The notes under the pieces are model-generated. The model was not told the DNA's origin. It worked only from the letters and a program-made list of their open reading frames with translations, and ran no database searches. DNA of 64,000 bases from Saprospiraceae bacterium (GTDB lineage: Bacteria; Bacteroidota; Bacteroidia; Chitinophagales; Saprospiraceae). How positions within the stretch are numbered: the stretch's first letter is position 1; each line of letters begins with the position of its first letter. The translations under genes and the position numbers were made by a program. The stretch is taken from positions 2,671,501-2,735,500 of the forward strand of contig JADJXG010000001.1 in the NCBI GenBank assembly GCA_016715965.1, in the 5' to 3' direction. Below, in pieces: positions 25,839-34,902 of the stretch.

Positions 25839-26803
25839 CTGAATTAGGCAGCTAAAATACTAAATAATTGATTAATTTTGAGGAATTTAAAAAATTAAAA
25901 TGGAGAAAAAGTTTGGGAGTTTGAGCATTTTTGAATTTCAAAAGCTATTTCCTGATGATGAAGCTTGTTATAAATACCTTGATGGGTTAAAGTGGGGGAA
26001 TGGTTACAATTGTATTAAGTGCAAGAATAAAAAATACCATGCAGGTCAAGGCAAGTTGGGGAGAAAATGCAGTCTATGTAATCATCAGGAATCTGTGACA
26101 AGCAATACCTTGTTCCACAAGGTGAAATTCCCTATTATAAAGGCTTTTTATATGGTCTACTACATCAGCACATCCAAAAAGGGAATTAGCTCGACAGAAC
26201 TAAGCAGGAAGCTTCAGTTGAGACAAAAGACCTGCTGGCTATTTAAACGCAAAGTGATGGAAGCAATGTCAAGTAGTGGCAGATACCCATTAATGGGAGA
26301 TGTTGAAATAGATGAAACATTAGTTGGTGGCAAAGAAAAGAATGTTATTGGGCGAGAAAAGGGCAAGAAGAAACTGGTAGTATTTGCCATTGAAAAGGCA
26401 GGAAAAGGGATCAAAAGGGCTTATGGAAAAGTCATCGAGAATGCCGGATTTAAGGAGTTGGAGCCTTTTGTAAAAGAGCATGTAGATCCACAAAGCCAAA
26501 TCACTACGGATAAATGGCGAGGATACAAGCCTTTCAAGAAGGAGTTCAAACAAATGAAACAGAAAAAATCAAAGCAAGGAAAAAATTTTGACTCCTTCCA
26601 TCGATTTATCATGGGATTCAAAGCATGGCTGCGAGGAATGCATCATTCAGTTAATCATCTTCAGGCGTACTTTAATGAATACACTTACAGATTCAACAGG
26701 CACTTCATGAAAGGAGATATTTTTGAAAATCTAATGGTGCGGATGGTAGTACATCAACCAGTATTTTACAAAATGATAAAAGTAAGTTAAATGCCTAATT
26801 CAG
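25839..26803 (+). mobile_element. IS1595-family element (965 bp)
   Basis: Terminal repeats CTGAATTAGGCA and TGCCTAATTCAG are exact. The 8-bp target duplication AATTATTA (25831-25838, 26804-26811) matches the IS1595 pattern. It sits in codon 5 of the second GH16 gene, 20 bp after the S74 stop. Confidence 0.92.
25900..26790 (+). CDS. IS1595-family (ISXO2-like) transposase
   Basis: 296 residues. An N-terminal zinc ribbon (CIKCKNKKYHAGQGKLGRKCSLC, near 37-60) is followed by the ISXO2-like DDE domain: DVEIDETLVGGKEKN with catalytic Asp near 132, TTDKWRGY near 204 and the HHSVNHLQAYFNEYTYRFNR end. Its stop is 13 bp from the right end of the element. It appears intact. Confidence 0.93.
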   Translation: MEKKFGSLSIFEFQKLFPDDEACYKYLDGLKWGNGYNCIKCKNKKYHAGQGKLGRKCSLCNHQESVTSNTLFHKVKFPIIKAFYMVYYISTSKKGISSTELSRKLQLRQKTCWLFKRKVMEAMSSSGRYPLMGDVEIDETLVGGKEKNVIGREKGKKKLVVFAIEKAGKGIKRAYGKVIENAGFKELEPFVKEHVDPQSQITTDKWRGYKPFKKEFKQMKQKKSKQGKNFDSFHRFIMGFKAWLRGMHHSVNHLQAYFNEYTYRFNRHFMKGDIFENLMVRMVVHQPVFYKMIKVS

Positions 26804-27786
26804 AATTATTATTTTTATTATTTGCTTCTTTTAAAGTAGCTGCCCAATTTCCTTCGAACGATGGAACTTGGGAATTAAAAAAAGAGGATCAATTTAATTC
26901 ACTAATTTCCAATGATTGGTTTGCTGAATATCCATGGGGTAGATATAATGGTTATTCGCCAGAATATATTGATCCAGCAAATTTAATATACTCCAATTCT
27001 TGGTTAAAAATTAGATCGAATAAATTTACTCCTCCATGGTACGATCCAATCACAAATCGAACTTACGATTATTCAGGTGGTTGTACTTGGTCAAAGTTTA
27101 AATACAAGTACGGATACTTCGAAGCTTCTATTAAGACCCCTATTGGGCGTGGATATTGGCCAGCTTACTGGGTTTGGGATGCAGATCCTGATCCTTGCAA
27201 TTATTATAATGAAATTGATATTCATGAAAGAGGTGGTGATCTATCAGAAACAAGCACAACAACTAGTCAAAGTCATCATTGGAGAGATGCCTGCATAAGG
27301 CAGCACAATACCAATGTTTACACAGATATAAATAATTGTGCTCTTGCTCACAAATATAGTCTGATATGGCAGCAAGGTAGAATGATTTATTACATCGATG
27401 ATCAAACAGTGCATTCCATGAATGATCAGAATAATACGCCATCACATGCACAAGCCTTAATACTAAATTTTGCAATTGATCCTTGGACGCCACCAAACAA
27501 CTCAACTTTATTTCCAAATCATTTCGAAATTGACTATATTAAGATTTATCAATTAAAAACTGATTGTGCAAAAGTAGAATCAATTTGTACTTTTAACAAG
27601 TCACAATATGCATTAAATGTAAAAAAAGAAATTACTTTTGGGGGAACTTCATGCAGTACGAACATTAATACTAGTGATGGGGTATCCTTTTGGGCAAAAG
27701 ACTTCATAATTCTGGATAAAAATACAACACTAACTAGTAACGGTTCCGGGTATTTATGTTTCAACACATATAATTGTTCAAATTAA
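26791..27786 (+). CDS. GH16-family hydrolase, copy 2, start supplied by the IS
   Basis: 331 residues. The original start at 25824 (MRKLL) was separated by the IS1595 element. The right end of the element gives ATGCCTAATTCA in frame, so the protein now begins MPNSELLFLLFASF and keeps a hydrophobic signal peptide ending VAAQ. The catalytic EIDIHE is kept, and the residue before it is Asn where copy 1 has Asp. The two copies differ at many silent and some coding sites, so they are older paralogues, unlike the fresh cassette duplicates at 12-20 kb. Expression would need a promoter in or before the element. Confidence 0.82.
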   Translation: MPNSELLFLLFASFKVAAQFPSNDGTWELKKEDQFNSLISNDWFAEYPWGRYNGYSPEYIDPANLIYSNSWLKIRSNKFTPPWYDPITNRTYDYSGGCTWSKFKYKYGYFEASIKTPIGRGYWPAYWVWDADPDPCNYYNEIDIHERGGDLSETSTTTSQSHHWRDACIRQHNTNVYTDINNCALAHKYSLIWQQGRMIYYIDDQTVHSMNDQNNTPSHAQALILNFAIDPWTPPNNSTLFPNHFEIDYIKIYQLKTDCAKVESICTFNKSQYALNVKKEITFGGTSCSTNINTSDGVSFWAKDFIILDKNTTLTSNGSGYLCFNTYNCSN

Positions 27787-27798
27787 AAATTTTAAGTT

Positions 27799-28740
27799 AT
27801 GAATAAATCATTTATTATTTTTTCTTTATTGCTTTTGTGTGAAATAAATGCTCATTCCCAAGTAAAGGATTTTGAAGGAAACATTTATGATACAGTCAAA
27901 ATAGGATTTCAAACTTGGCTTACTAGCAATATTAAATCTAAATTTTATTCAGATGGAACTCCAGTTCCTCTAGCTAACTTTAAATGTGTAAATGGGGATT
28001 GTAATAATACCGATACATTTGGATTACTCTACAATTATACTGGCCTTACCAGAAATGAAAGCAAACGAAGGATTCATGGAATCTGTCCAACAGGGTACAA
28101 TATTCCAAGTCCAAATGAATGGCATCAATTAATGTTAACACTAAATGCCGATACGACATGGCTTTGGAAAGGTGCTTATAATAATGTGTCTGATAAAATT
28201 GTATCAAAACAATATGGTGGAAGTGATATTTCGGGTCTTAAAATTGTTCCATCAGGATTAAGTGCAAATGGTCAATTTTATAATTTTCAACGCGGCGAAT
28301 TTTATAAATTGATTGATTCAAATGATATAAAAGGAGTAACAATATTTTTTCCTCCATTACCAGATGGAATATTAAGATTAGAAAAATTTATCACTGATGA
28401 AATTGCACGTTCAAATGACCAATATCTTCCGTGCCGTTGCATAAAGAATTCTATAACAACAAGCATAACTGAATTGGGAAGCAATGAAAGCATTAAGATA
28501 TTTCCGAACCCATCTTTGAATGGTGAATTTACAATTGAGATTGGGGATGAATTATTAGGTGGATCAAACGAGATTCAAATTTTGTCAGAACTTGGAATTG
28601 TTTTAATTAATGAGACTTCTTTAAACAATAAAATTATTACTTTTAAACTTCCACGAGGTGTTTATATTATTAAAGTTATTAAAAGTAATAATAGTCGAAA
28701 AAGTATCTATTCCAAAAAAGTTGTACTACTCAATTATTGA
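27799..28740 (+). CDS. FISUMP-domain protein with T9SS tail, copy 2
   Basis: 313 residues with the same layout as the copy at 22638: signal peptide, FISUMP domain (GICPTGYNIPSPNEWHQL), T9SS sorting domain. Residues about 150-205 differ strongly between copies (for example PSGLSANGQFYNFQRGE here). The last 110 codons and the downstream attC site appear identical at DNA level. It starts 12 bp after GH16. Confidence 0.85.
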   Translation: MNKSFIIFSLLLLCEINAHSQVKDFEGNIYDTVKIGFQTWLTSNIKSKFYSDGTPVPLANFKCVNGDCNNTDTFGLLYNYTGLTRNESKRRIHGICPTGYNIPSPNEWHQLMLTLNADTTWLWKGAYNNVSDKIVSKQYGGSDISGLKIVPSGLSANGQFYNFQRGEFYKLIDSNDIKGVTIFFPPLPDGILRLEKFITDEIARSNDQYLPCRCIKNSITTSITELGSNESIKIFPNPSLNGEFTIEIGDELLGGSNEIQILSELGIVLINETSLNNKIITFKLPRGVYIIKVIKSNNSRKSIYSKKVVLLNY

Positions 28741-28744
28741 TCAC

Positions 28745-28818
28745 ATCTACTAACAATGTGTATGACGAACATGGCGGCTAAACGCCGCCACGTCGCATAC
28801 ACTTGGCCGTTAGCAGTC
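28745..28818 (+). repeat. attC-like site 14 (short type)
   Basis: ATCTACTAAC (28745-28754) pairs with the cassette start GTTAGTAGAT at 23648. The next cassette starts GTTAGCAGTC (28809-28818). Confidence 0.9.
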
Positions 28819-28843
28819 ATGCTATAGCGACCGTGCAAACAAT

Positions 28844-28851
28844 TACCTTTG
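28844..28851 (+). promoter_or_regulatory. -7 box of the Crp/methyltransferase cassette
   Basis: TACCTTTG lies 26 bp before the ATG at 28878 and supports that start over the TTG at 28803, which lies inside the attC site. Confidence 0.55.
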
Positions 28852-28877
28852 CTAAAAAACTCTATATAATTCAGTCC

Positions 28878-29453
28878 ATGTCGGAAGCACTAAAACAAAG
28901 TATGAAAAGATTTGTGCAGCTTAGCGAAGCTGAATATGATTATGTTCTGTCGCATTTCAGACAACAGACAATTAAAAAGAAAGAACATATATTCAGAGCG
29001 GGGGAAATATGCAAACTGGCTGTTTACTGTGAAAGAGGCTGTTTCAGAAAATACTATTTGAATGACGAAGGTGAAGATATTGTGGTGGACTTTGCCATAG
29101 AAGACTATTGGATTGGCGACCTGAACAGTCTATACAATAAAGTTCCTACACCTTATAACTTTCAGGCTCTTGAAGATTGCATTTTGCAAGTAGCGCCCAT
29201 TTCAGATTGGGAAAGAATTTCAGTAGAACTACCTGAGTTTGGGAAAAAACGTTATGCTAAAGAAATCCGCAATCACAATAAAACCGCTGAACTGCTGACG
29301 TTTGAAAAGTATGCTACGGCAGAAGAAAAATACGAAAAATTGTTGCAACGTTTTCCGGGCATTACCAATCGCATAGCAGGCAAATACATTGCTTCTTATT
29401 TGGGAATAAAGCCCGAATCGTTAAGCCGATTGAAAAAAAATAAAGGTCGGTAA
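28878..29453 (+). CDS. Crp/Fnr-family regulator
   Basis: 191 residues from the ATG at 28878. The cyclic-nucleotide-binding roll is visible (KKEHIFRAGEICKLAVYCERGCFRKYYLN, near 34-62), as is a C-terminal helix-turn-helix (ITNRIAGKYIASYLGIKPESLSRLK, near 163-187). It is similar in design to, but not a copy of, the regulator at 16821. It probably controls the methyltransferase gene 77 bp downstream. Confidence 0.85.
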   Translation: MSEALKQSMKRFVQLSEAEYDYVLSHFRQQTIKKKEHIFRAGEICKLAVYCERGCFRKYYLNDEGEDIVVDFAIEDYWIGDLNSLYNKVPTPYNFQALEDCILQVAPISDWERISVELPEFGKKRYAKEIRNHNKTAELLTFEKYATAEEKYEKLLQRFPGITNRIAGKYIASYLGIKPESLSRLKKNKGR

Positions 29454-29530
29454 AAAAAACATAACATACGTCAATCTTTTCCAGATTTCGCTGACGATAA
29501 CTTTGTCAAAAGTTTTAAAAGTAAATCGTC

Positions 29531-30334
29531 ATGAAAAAATTACCACAACACATCTACAACCGCATTGACAACGAGTTGTATAATGAAAAAGGGGACATCT
29601 GGTGGAGAGAAAACACCGTTTTATACCTCTTAAAAACTTCGGTCAACCCATGCCGTTTTCCGTATTACCTGAACGTTTACAAAAATGTTTTACAGCTTGA
29701 CCCCAAAGAAAAAGCAGCTTTGGACGTAGGTTGTGGAGGCGGCATTTTAGCAGAGGAATTTGCCGCAGCAGGCTTTTCGGTTACAGGCATTGACCCTTCA
29801 GAAAATTCATTGCATACGTCTAAAGAACATGCAAAACTTTCAGGTTTGAACATAGATTACCGAAAAGGGACAGGCGAAGAACTCGATTTTGCAGACAATT
29901 CGTTTGACGTAGTTTATTGTTGCGATGTGTTGGAGCATGTCAGGGATTTGCCTAAATGTATTTCGGAAATAGCGAGGGTATTAAAACCGAATGGCGTTTT
30001 CTTTTACGACACTTTCAATAGGAATTTTTTAAGCAAACTCATTGTGATTAAGATTTGGCAGGAATGGAAATCAACTGCGTTTATGCCGCCTAATCTTCAC
30101 GTTTACGAAATGCTTATTAAGCCCGAAGAACTAAAAAAGTTGATGCAAAGTAATGGGTTGGGACAAATCAACATGAAAGGAATGTCCCCGAACATCAATC
30201 CGCTAAAAATGATTTCTTTGCTTCGCCAAAGAGCAAAAGGTGAAATGACGTATGGCGAATTGGGAAGCAAATTTCAACTGAAAGAAAGCAACGACCTGAA
30301 AGTAGGTTACATGGGATATGCGATAAAGCAATAA
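29531..30334 (+). CDS. UbiG-like SAM methyltransferase
   Basis: 267 residues. The SAM-binding motif is LDVGCGGGILAEEFA near 66-80, followed by GIDPSENSL near 89 and YCCDVLEHV near 131. The shape WWRENTVLYLLK...NVYKNVL and the late MKGMSPNINPLK segment match UbiG/3-demethylubiquinone O-methyltransferase-like enzymes. As Bacteroidota use menaquinone, another hydroxylated substrate is likely. A -7 box TAACTTTG at 29498 suggests it has its own promoter. Confidence 0.8.
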   Translation: MKKLPQHIYNRIDNELYNEKGDIWWRENTVLYLLKTSVNPCRFPYYLNVYKNVLQLDPKEKAALDVGCGGGILAEEFAAAGFSVTGIDPSENSLHTSKEHAKLSGLNIDYRKGTGEELDFADNSFDVVYCCDVLEHVRDLPKCISEIARVLKPNGVFFYDTFNRNFLSKLIVIKIWQEWKSTAFMPPNLHVYEMLIKPEELKKLMQSNGLGQINMKGMSPNINPLKMISLLRQRAKGEMTYGELGSKFQLKESNDLKVGYMGYAIKQ

Positions 30335-30379
30335 CCAGACAAAAATCACCGAGTAACTTTACCACAAGCAAGAAGCACG

Positions 30380-30513
30380 AACTGCTAACATGCTATTGCC
30401 GCAATGGGGGCTGACGTGCTATAATCAACATCAGTCCTTTTTTTATACATTTGTGCTGTATTGAACGTTAGTGCTTCCAATCCCCCACTGCGGCAATACC
30501 TGAACCGTTCGAG
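30380..30513 (+). repeat. attC-like site 15 (long type)
   Basis: AACTGCTAAC (30380-30389) pairs with the cassette start GTTAGCAGT at 28809. The crossover GTT at 30507 is followed directly by the ORF-less cassette (GTTCGAGG). The inner arms are GCTATTGCCGCA and TGCGGCAATA, then GGGGG/CCCCC. Confidence 0.88.
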
Positions 30514-30642
30514 GAAATGCCTTCGGCATTCCCTCGAACGGGCACTGACTTTGTGCCATCGGAGATAGATGCCTTCGGCACTATCCCCGAACAATGGCTT
30601 TAAGCCATTGTAACGGCCCAAAGCCAGTGCCCGTTAGCTGCA
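30507..30642 (+). repeat. ORF-less 126-bp cassette, copy 1, with attC site 16
   Basis: The unit runs GTTCGAGG (30507) to CCTCGAAC (30539), which are perfect complements only 33 bp apart. It then continues as an attC site with arms GGGCACTG.CTTTG and CAAAG.CAGTGCCC, ending at GTTAGCTGCA (30633-30642). Inner small hairpins GCCTTCGGC and AATGGCTTTAAGCCATT are present. There is no room for a gene. Confidence 0.85.
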
Positions 30643-30660
30643 AGCTTAAACCCACCGCAT

Positions 30661-30723
30661 AAACAGCACATTTGGTTTTTGCCGACCCACAAGCCAACGC
30701 TCATAAAACCAAAAGAGCTGTTT
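30661..30723 (+). repeat. Bulged-hairpin repeat, copy e
   Basis: AAACAGC...GCTGTTT outer stem, TTTGGTTTT/AAAACCAAA inner stem, loop AAGCCAACGCTC, tail CCCAACGC. It lies 28 bp inside the five-gene cassette and upstream of its first promoter. Confidence 0.7.
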
Positions 30724-30783
30724 CTTCCCAACGCACCAAAGAGAATAATCGTTTGAACAGAACGTAGATTTGTTTGAATTTCT

Positions 30784-30791
30784 TAACTTTG
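30784..30791 (+). promoter_or_regulatory. -7 box next to an AraC start codon
   Basis: TAACTTTG ends 4 bp before the ATG at 30796, again pointing to a leaderless transcript. Confidence 0.5.
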
Positions 30792-30795
30792 CACT

Positions 30796-31662
30796 ATGCC
30801 AAGAAATTCGTCAACATACAACAGCCTGTTAAAACTAAAAGGGTTCAACGTTTTTCAAATTGAGAAAGACGCCAATGCTTCCTTTGCCTATAACCGAAAG
30901 GATTTTTACAAAATATGCCTGACCACAGGCAAAAGCCGAATTCATTATTCCGACAGAAGTTTTGATGCCGAAGGCACTATTCTGTTTTTTGGAAACCCGA
31001 ACATTCCTTATTCTTGGGAAACGCTTTCTACCCGATATGTCGGTTATACCATTCTCTTTACGAAAGATTTTTACACTTCGGGAAAACATTCAGAAACCCT
31101 GCAAAAATTACCTTTATTTAAAACGGGTGGTACACCTATTTTGGAAATTTCGAACGAACAACGCTTGTTTTTGAACAGCATTTTCCAAAAAATGATTGAA
31201 GAGCAACTAGCTGACTATGAACATAAAGATGACCTGATTCGTAATTATATAGATTTGATTTTGCACGAATCGTTAAAATTAAAACCGTCTGAAAATTACA
31301 ATCAGGATAAAAACGGAGCGGAACGGTTGACCAATGTTTTTATGGAACTTTTGGAACGTCAATTTCCAGTGGAAAGTCCCAACAGACCACTTCAATTGAG
31401 AACCGCCAAGGACTACGCAAAAAATCTTTCGGTACACGTCAACTACCTGAACCGTGCCGTAAAAGAAGTTACAGGAAAAACCACAACGACACATATTTCT
31501 GAACGTATCGTTAATGAAGCTAAAGCCATTTTGCAACATACGGATTGGAATATTTCGGAAATTGCTTACGCATTGGGATTTGAATATCCGACTTATTTTA
31601 ATAATTTCTTCAAAAAACAAACAGGAACAAGTCCATCTTCCGTTCGTTTAGAAAAGGTTTGA
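30796..31662 (+). CDS. AraC-family regulator
   Basis: 288 residues. The N-terminal cupin-like sensing domain (FNVFQIEKD...IHYSDRSFDAEGTILFFGNPNIPYSWE) precedes a C-terminal AraC domain (AKDYAKNLSVHVNYLNRAVKE near 211; ISEIAYALGFEYPTYFNNFFKK near 255; GTSPSSVR). It is the first gene of a five-gene cassette. An 84-bp gap with a likely -7 box TAATTTTG (31715) separates it from the EamA gene, so it may regulate the rest. Confidence 0.88.
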   Translation: MPRNSSTYNSLLKLKGFNVFQIEKDANASFAYNRKDFYKICLTTGKSRIHYSDRSFDAEGTILFFGNPNIPYSWETLSTRYVGYTILFTKDFYTSGKHSETLQKLPLFKTGGTPILEISNEQRLFLNSIFQKMIEEQLADYEHKDDLIRNYIDLILHESLKLKPSENYNQDKNGAERLTNVFMELLERQFPVESPNRPLQLRTAKDYAKNLSVHVNYLNRAVKEVTGKTTTTHISERIVNEAKAILQHTDWNISEIAYALGFEYPTYFNNFFKKQTGTSPSSVRLEKV

Positions 31663-31746
31663 ATTTCATAGTCATCGGTTTGAATATCTTTAACTCTAAA
31701 GATTGGAATCAAACTAATTTTGTCCTAATTATTTAATCGAGTTCAG

Positions 31747-32676
31747 ATGAACGAAAAATATAAAGGACATATAGCCATAGTAGCTGCCAATATCATTTTT
31801 GGTTTAAACATTCCAGTTACCAAATCGCTTATAGCAAACTGGATGTCGCCTATGGGCTACACTTTGACCCGAATGTTGTTTGGTGCTGTCCTTTTTTGGG
31901 CGGTTGGTTTCTTTTATCCTAAAGAAAAAGTAAGCCGTAAGGATTTGTGGATTATCGCACTTGGTGGTTTTTTCGGCTTTGTTGCCACACAATTGTTGTT
32001 TGCTTGGGCTTTGAAATTTACAACACCTGTTTATTTCGCCCTGATGATGTCGCTGACACCTGTATTGGTGCTGTTGCTGTCCGTTCTTTTTCTGAAAGAA
32101 ACTACAACCCGAATAAAATTATTGGGTACATTATTAAGTATTGCGGGTGCATTTTTAATCATTTTGCAAGGCGGAAATCACGGTACAGGTTCAAACAATT
32201 TGTTGGGGATATTTTTGGCTATACTGGCTGCTTTGGGCTACGGAATTTATATGATAATCACCCGGGAAGTTGCCTTAAAATACAAGCCTGTTACGGTGGT
32301 AAAATATATGTTTTTCTTCTCGTGCCTGATGATTGTACCGTTCGGAATCACGGCATTGCCCACGGAAGCAATATACAGCACGGAAGTAACCATTTCGGCT
32401 ATCTTACAACTTGCATTTGCCCTGTTGTTTTCAACCACTTTGGCATTTTTTCTGATGCCCGTTGCTCTGAACAAACTGAAAGCATCTACGGTAAGTATTT
32501 ATATGAACCTACAACCCATCATTGCTTCGGTTGCTGCTCTTATCATCGGACAGGATGTTTTTTCGTGGGACAAACCGCTTGCAGCCGCATTGGTCATTAT
32601 GGGTGTGTATTTGGTAACGAAACCTAAAAGTAGAAATCAGACAAATATCATAACAGAATATGAAAACAATCTTTAA
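31747..32676 (+). CDS. EamA/DMT-family transporter
   Basis: 309 residues with ten predicted membrane helices in two EamA repeats (first HIAIVAANIIFGLNIPVTKS, second LLGIFLAILAALGYGIYMII). The inner-membrane drug/metabolite transporter superfamily exports small molecules, and the substrate is unknown. Its 3' end overlaps the next gene by 17 bp, so the two are translationally linked. Confidence 0.9.
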   Translation: MNEKYKGHIAIVAANIIFGLNIPVTKSLIANWMSPMGYTLTRMLFGAVLFWAVGFFYPKEKVSRKDLWIIALGGFFGFVATQLLFAWALKFTTPVYFALMMSLTPVLVLLLSVLFLKETTTRIKLLGTLLSIAGAFLIILQGGNHGTGSNNLLGIFLAILAALGYGIYMIITREVALKYKPVTVVKYMFFFSCLMIVPFGITALPTEAIYSTEVTISAILQLAFALLFSTTLAFFLMPVALNKLKASTVSIYMNLQPIIASVAALIIGQDVFSWDKPLAAALVIMGVYLVTKPKSRNQTNIITEYENNL

Positions 32677-33169
32677 AACAATAGCAGTTACCATTCTAAT
32701 TGGAAGCGGAATTGCCTTAACATCTTGTAACAACAACAAAAATCAAAATAAAATGGAAACAAACATCCCAAAAATTAGCGATTTCCCCGTAGGGGATGAG
32801 AATACAGGCTTTGCACAGTATTTTTCGGGCAGGTCTTGGCTTGCACCATTAACGAGTAACAAAGACCTAAACGTACCGATGTTCAACGTAACTTTTGAGC
32901 CGGGTTGTCGCAATAACTGGCACAGCCATAGTGGCGGACAAATTCTTATTGCTGTTGGCGGTACAGGATATTATCAGGAACGTGGTAAACCTGCCGTTCG
33001 TATGGAAGTTGGAGATGTAATTGAGATAGCACCAAACGTAGAACATTGGCACGGAGCATCACCCGACAGTTGGTTTTCGCATATTGCCATAACCTGCAAT
33101 CCGCAAAATAATGAAAATAAGTGGTTTGGACCTGTTACCGATAAAGAATATGCAGAAGCCGTAAAGTAA
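32660..33169 (+). CDS. Cupin lipoprotein
   Basis: 169 residues. A lipoprotein signal (SGIALTSCNNN) is followed by a cupin barrel with metal-ligand motifs NNWHSHSGGQIL (H-x-H) and ERGKPAVRMEVGDVIEIAPNVEHWHG. The family is often paired with carboxymuconolactone-decarboxylase-like proteins, as here. It starts inside the last codons of the EamA gene. Confidence 0.85.
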   Translation: MKTIFKTIAVTILIGSGIALTSCNNNKNQNKMETNIPKISDFPVGDENTGFAQYFSGRSWLAPLTSNKDLNVPMFNVTFEPGCRNNWHSHSGGQILIAVGGTGYYQERGKPAVRMEVGDVIEIAPNVEHWHGASPDSWFSHIAITCNPQNNENKWFGPVTDKEYAEAVK

Positions 33170-33188
33170 AAACTAAAATTCAAAAATT

Positions 33189-33896
33189 ATGTACAAAAAC
33201 ATATTTCCAAAATGGATATTGTTGTTTGCCATAATCCTAAATGTAAATACAATGAACGCACAGGATAAAACAGATGCATTGACCATAAAGCAAGAAAGTT
33301 TTGTTATCATTTCTGCGTTGACGGCAACAGGAGATTTGGAAAATCTGAAAGTTCAGCTAAACAACGGACTGGATGCGGGGCTAACCATCAACGAAATAAA
33401 AGAGGCATTGGTTCATCTATATGCTTATTGTGGTTTCCCTCGCAGCCTAAATGGATTAACTACCTTAATGCAACTTGTGGAGGAAAGAAAAAAAGTTGGT
33501 AAAAAAGATATTGCTGGGCGTGAAGCAAATCCTATTTCTACGAATAAATCAATGCTTGAAATAGGAACAGAAGTACAGACAAAATTAGTCGGACAACCTG
33601 TTTCGGGTGGTGTTATGGAATTTGCCCCAGCAATTGACCGCTATTTAAAAGAACATCTTTTCGGAGCAATTTTCGCAAATGATGTGCTTGACCACCAACA
33701 AAGAGAATTAGTAACAATTTCAGCATTATCATCTATGTCTGGAACACTTGGGCAATTACAATCGCATATTAGAATTGGAATGAATACAGGGCTTACAGAA
33801 AACCAGTTCTTTCAAACTTTCGATTTGATTGAAAAGCATATCGGTAAAAAACAGGCAGACGATGCAAGAGGCGTTCTTACAAAAGTAATTAAATAA
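33189..33896 (+). CDS. Exported double-CMD (AhpD-like) protein
   Basis: 235 residues with a signal peptide (1-25). Two carboxymuconolactone-decarboxylase domains follow. The first ends LVHLYAYCGFPRSLNGL and the second contains HQQRELVTISALSSMSGTLGQLQSHIRIGMNTG. The CxxC of peroxidase AhpD is absent, so a decarboxylase or isomerase-like role is more likely than alkylhydroperoxidase. It starts 19 bp after the cupin gene. Confidence 0.85.
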   Translation: MYKNIFPKWILLFAIILNVNTMNAQDKTDALTIKQESFVIISALTATGDLENLKVQLNNGLDAGLTINEIKEALVHLYAYCGFPRSLNGLTTLMQLVEERKKVGKKDIAGREANPISTNKSMLEIGTEVQTKLVGQPVSGGVMEFAPAIDRYLKEHLFGAIFANDVLDHQQRELVTISALSSMSGTLGQLQSHIRIGMNTGLTENQFFQTFDLIEKHIGKKQADDARGVLTKVIK

Positions 33897-33912
33897 CTAA
33901 AATTTAGAAAAT

Positions 33913-34878
33913 ATGAACAATATAGAAAAAACAGAACATTATACTTTCGAGTTAAGCGGCAAAGTAACCCGACTAAAAGTAACTTTCAAAAACCGATACG
34001 GCATTGAACTTACAGGTGACTTATACATTCCGAAAAATGGAGGAAACAATCTGCCTGCATTGGCAATCAGCGGACCCTTTGGTGCTGTAAAAGAACAATC
34101 ATCAGGATTGTATGCCAACCAAATGGCAGAGTGTGGTTTTGTGGCATTGGCATTCGACCCGTCCTATACAGGCGAGAGCGGTGGCGAACCACATCATATT
34201 GCATCACCCGAAATTAACACAGAAGATTTCAGTGCAGCAATCGACTTTCTCGGCTTACAGGAAAACGTTGACAGAAACAAAATCGGTATCATCGGCATTT
34301 GCGGTTTTGGTGGATTTGCCTTAAACGCTACTGCTGTTGATAAACGTGTAAAAGCCGTTGCTACTGCAAGTATGTACAATATGTCGAGATTAAACGCAAA
34401 AGGTTATTTTGATACAACTACACCCGAACAACGTACAGAAATATTAGAAAAAATGAGCATACAGCGTTGGGAAGATGCGAAAAGTGGAACGCCCGAATTA
34501 GCCCCACAAGGATTACCAAGCAAAATTAAAGGAGGCGAACCACAATTTGTAAAAGATTACTTTGATTACTACAAAACCGACAGGGGTTTTCACGAACGCT
34601 CTATCAATTCAAACGGTTCGTGGACGGTTACTACACCAATTTCATTGATGAATATGCCTATTTTGACTTATATCAAAGAGATTTCGCCAAGACCAATGTT
34701 GCTCATTGCAGGTGAAAACGCACATTCAAAATATTTTAGCGAAGATGCCTATAAAAATGCTTCCGAACCAAAGGAGCTAATGATTATTCCGAATGGCGTT
34801 CATACTGATTTGTACGACAGGTTAGAAATTATTCCTTTTGAAAAATTGACAACATTTTTTAAAGAGAACTTAAAGTAA
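33913..34878 (+). CDS. Alpha/beta hydrolase with Cys at the nucleophile position
   Basis: 321 residues. The fold is visible from LPALAISGPFGAVKEQ (oxyanion region) and GFVALAFDPSYTGESGG. The nucleophile elbow reads GICGFGG with Cys near 130 in place of the usual Ser (GxSxG), as in dienelactone hydrolases. An Asp and His are supplied late (AGENAHSKYF; PNGVHTDLYD). It is cytosolic, with no signal peptide. It is last in the operon, 16 bp after the CMD gene. Confidence 0.82.
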   Translation: MNNIEKTEHYTFELSGKVTRLKVTFKNRYGIELTGDLYIPKNGGNNLPALAISGPFGAVKEQSSGLYANQMAECGFVALAFDPSYTGESGGEPHHIASPEINTEDFSAAIDFLGLQENVDRNKIGIIGICGFGGFALNATAVDKRVKAVATASMYNMSRLNAKGYFDTTTPEQRTEILEKMSIQRWEDAKSGTPELAPQGLPSKIKGGEPQFVKDYFDYYKTDRGFHERSINSNGSWTVTTPISLMNMPILTYIKEISPRPMLLIAGENAHSKYFSEDAYKNASEPKELMIIPNGVHTDLYDRLEIIPFEKLTTFFKENLK

Positions 34879-34902
34879 ATTCAGAATTTAATCCAACGCC
34901 AA

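Noticed and set aside
31947..32627. 226-codon alternative frame inside the EamA gene
   Set aside because: It is a shadow frame of a clear ten-helix transporter, rich in Cys and Tyr without any domain.
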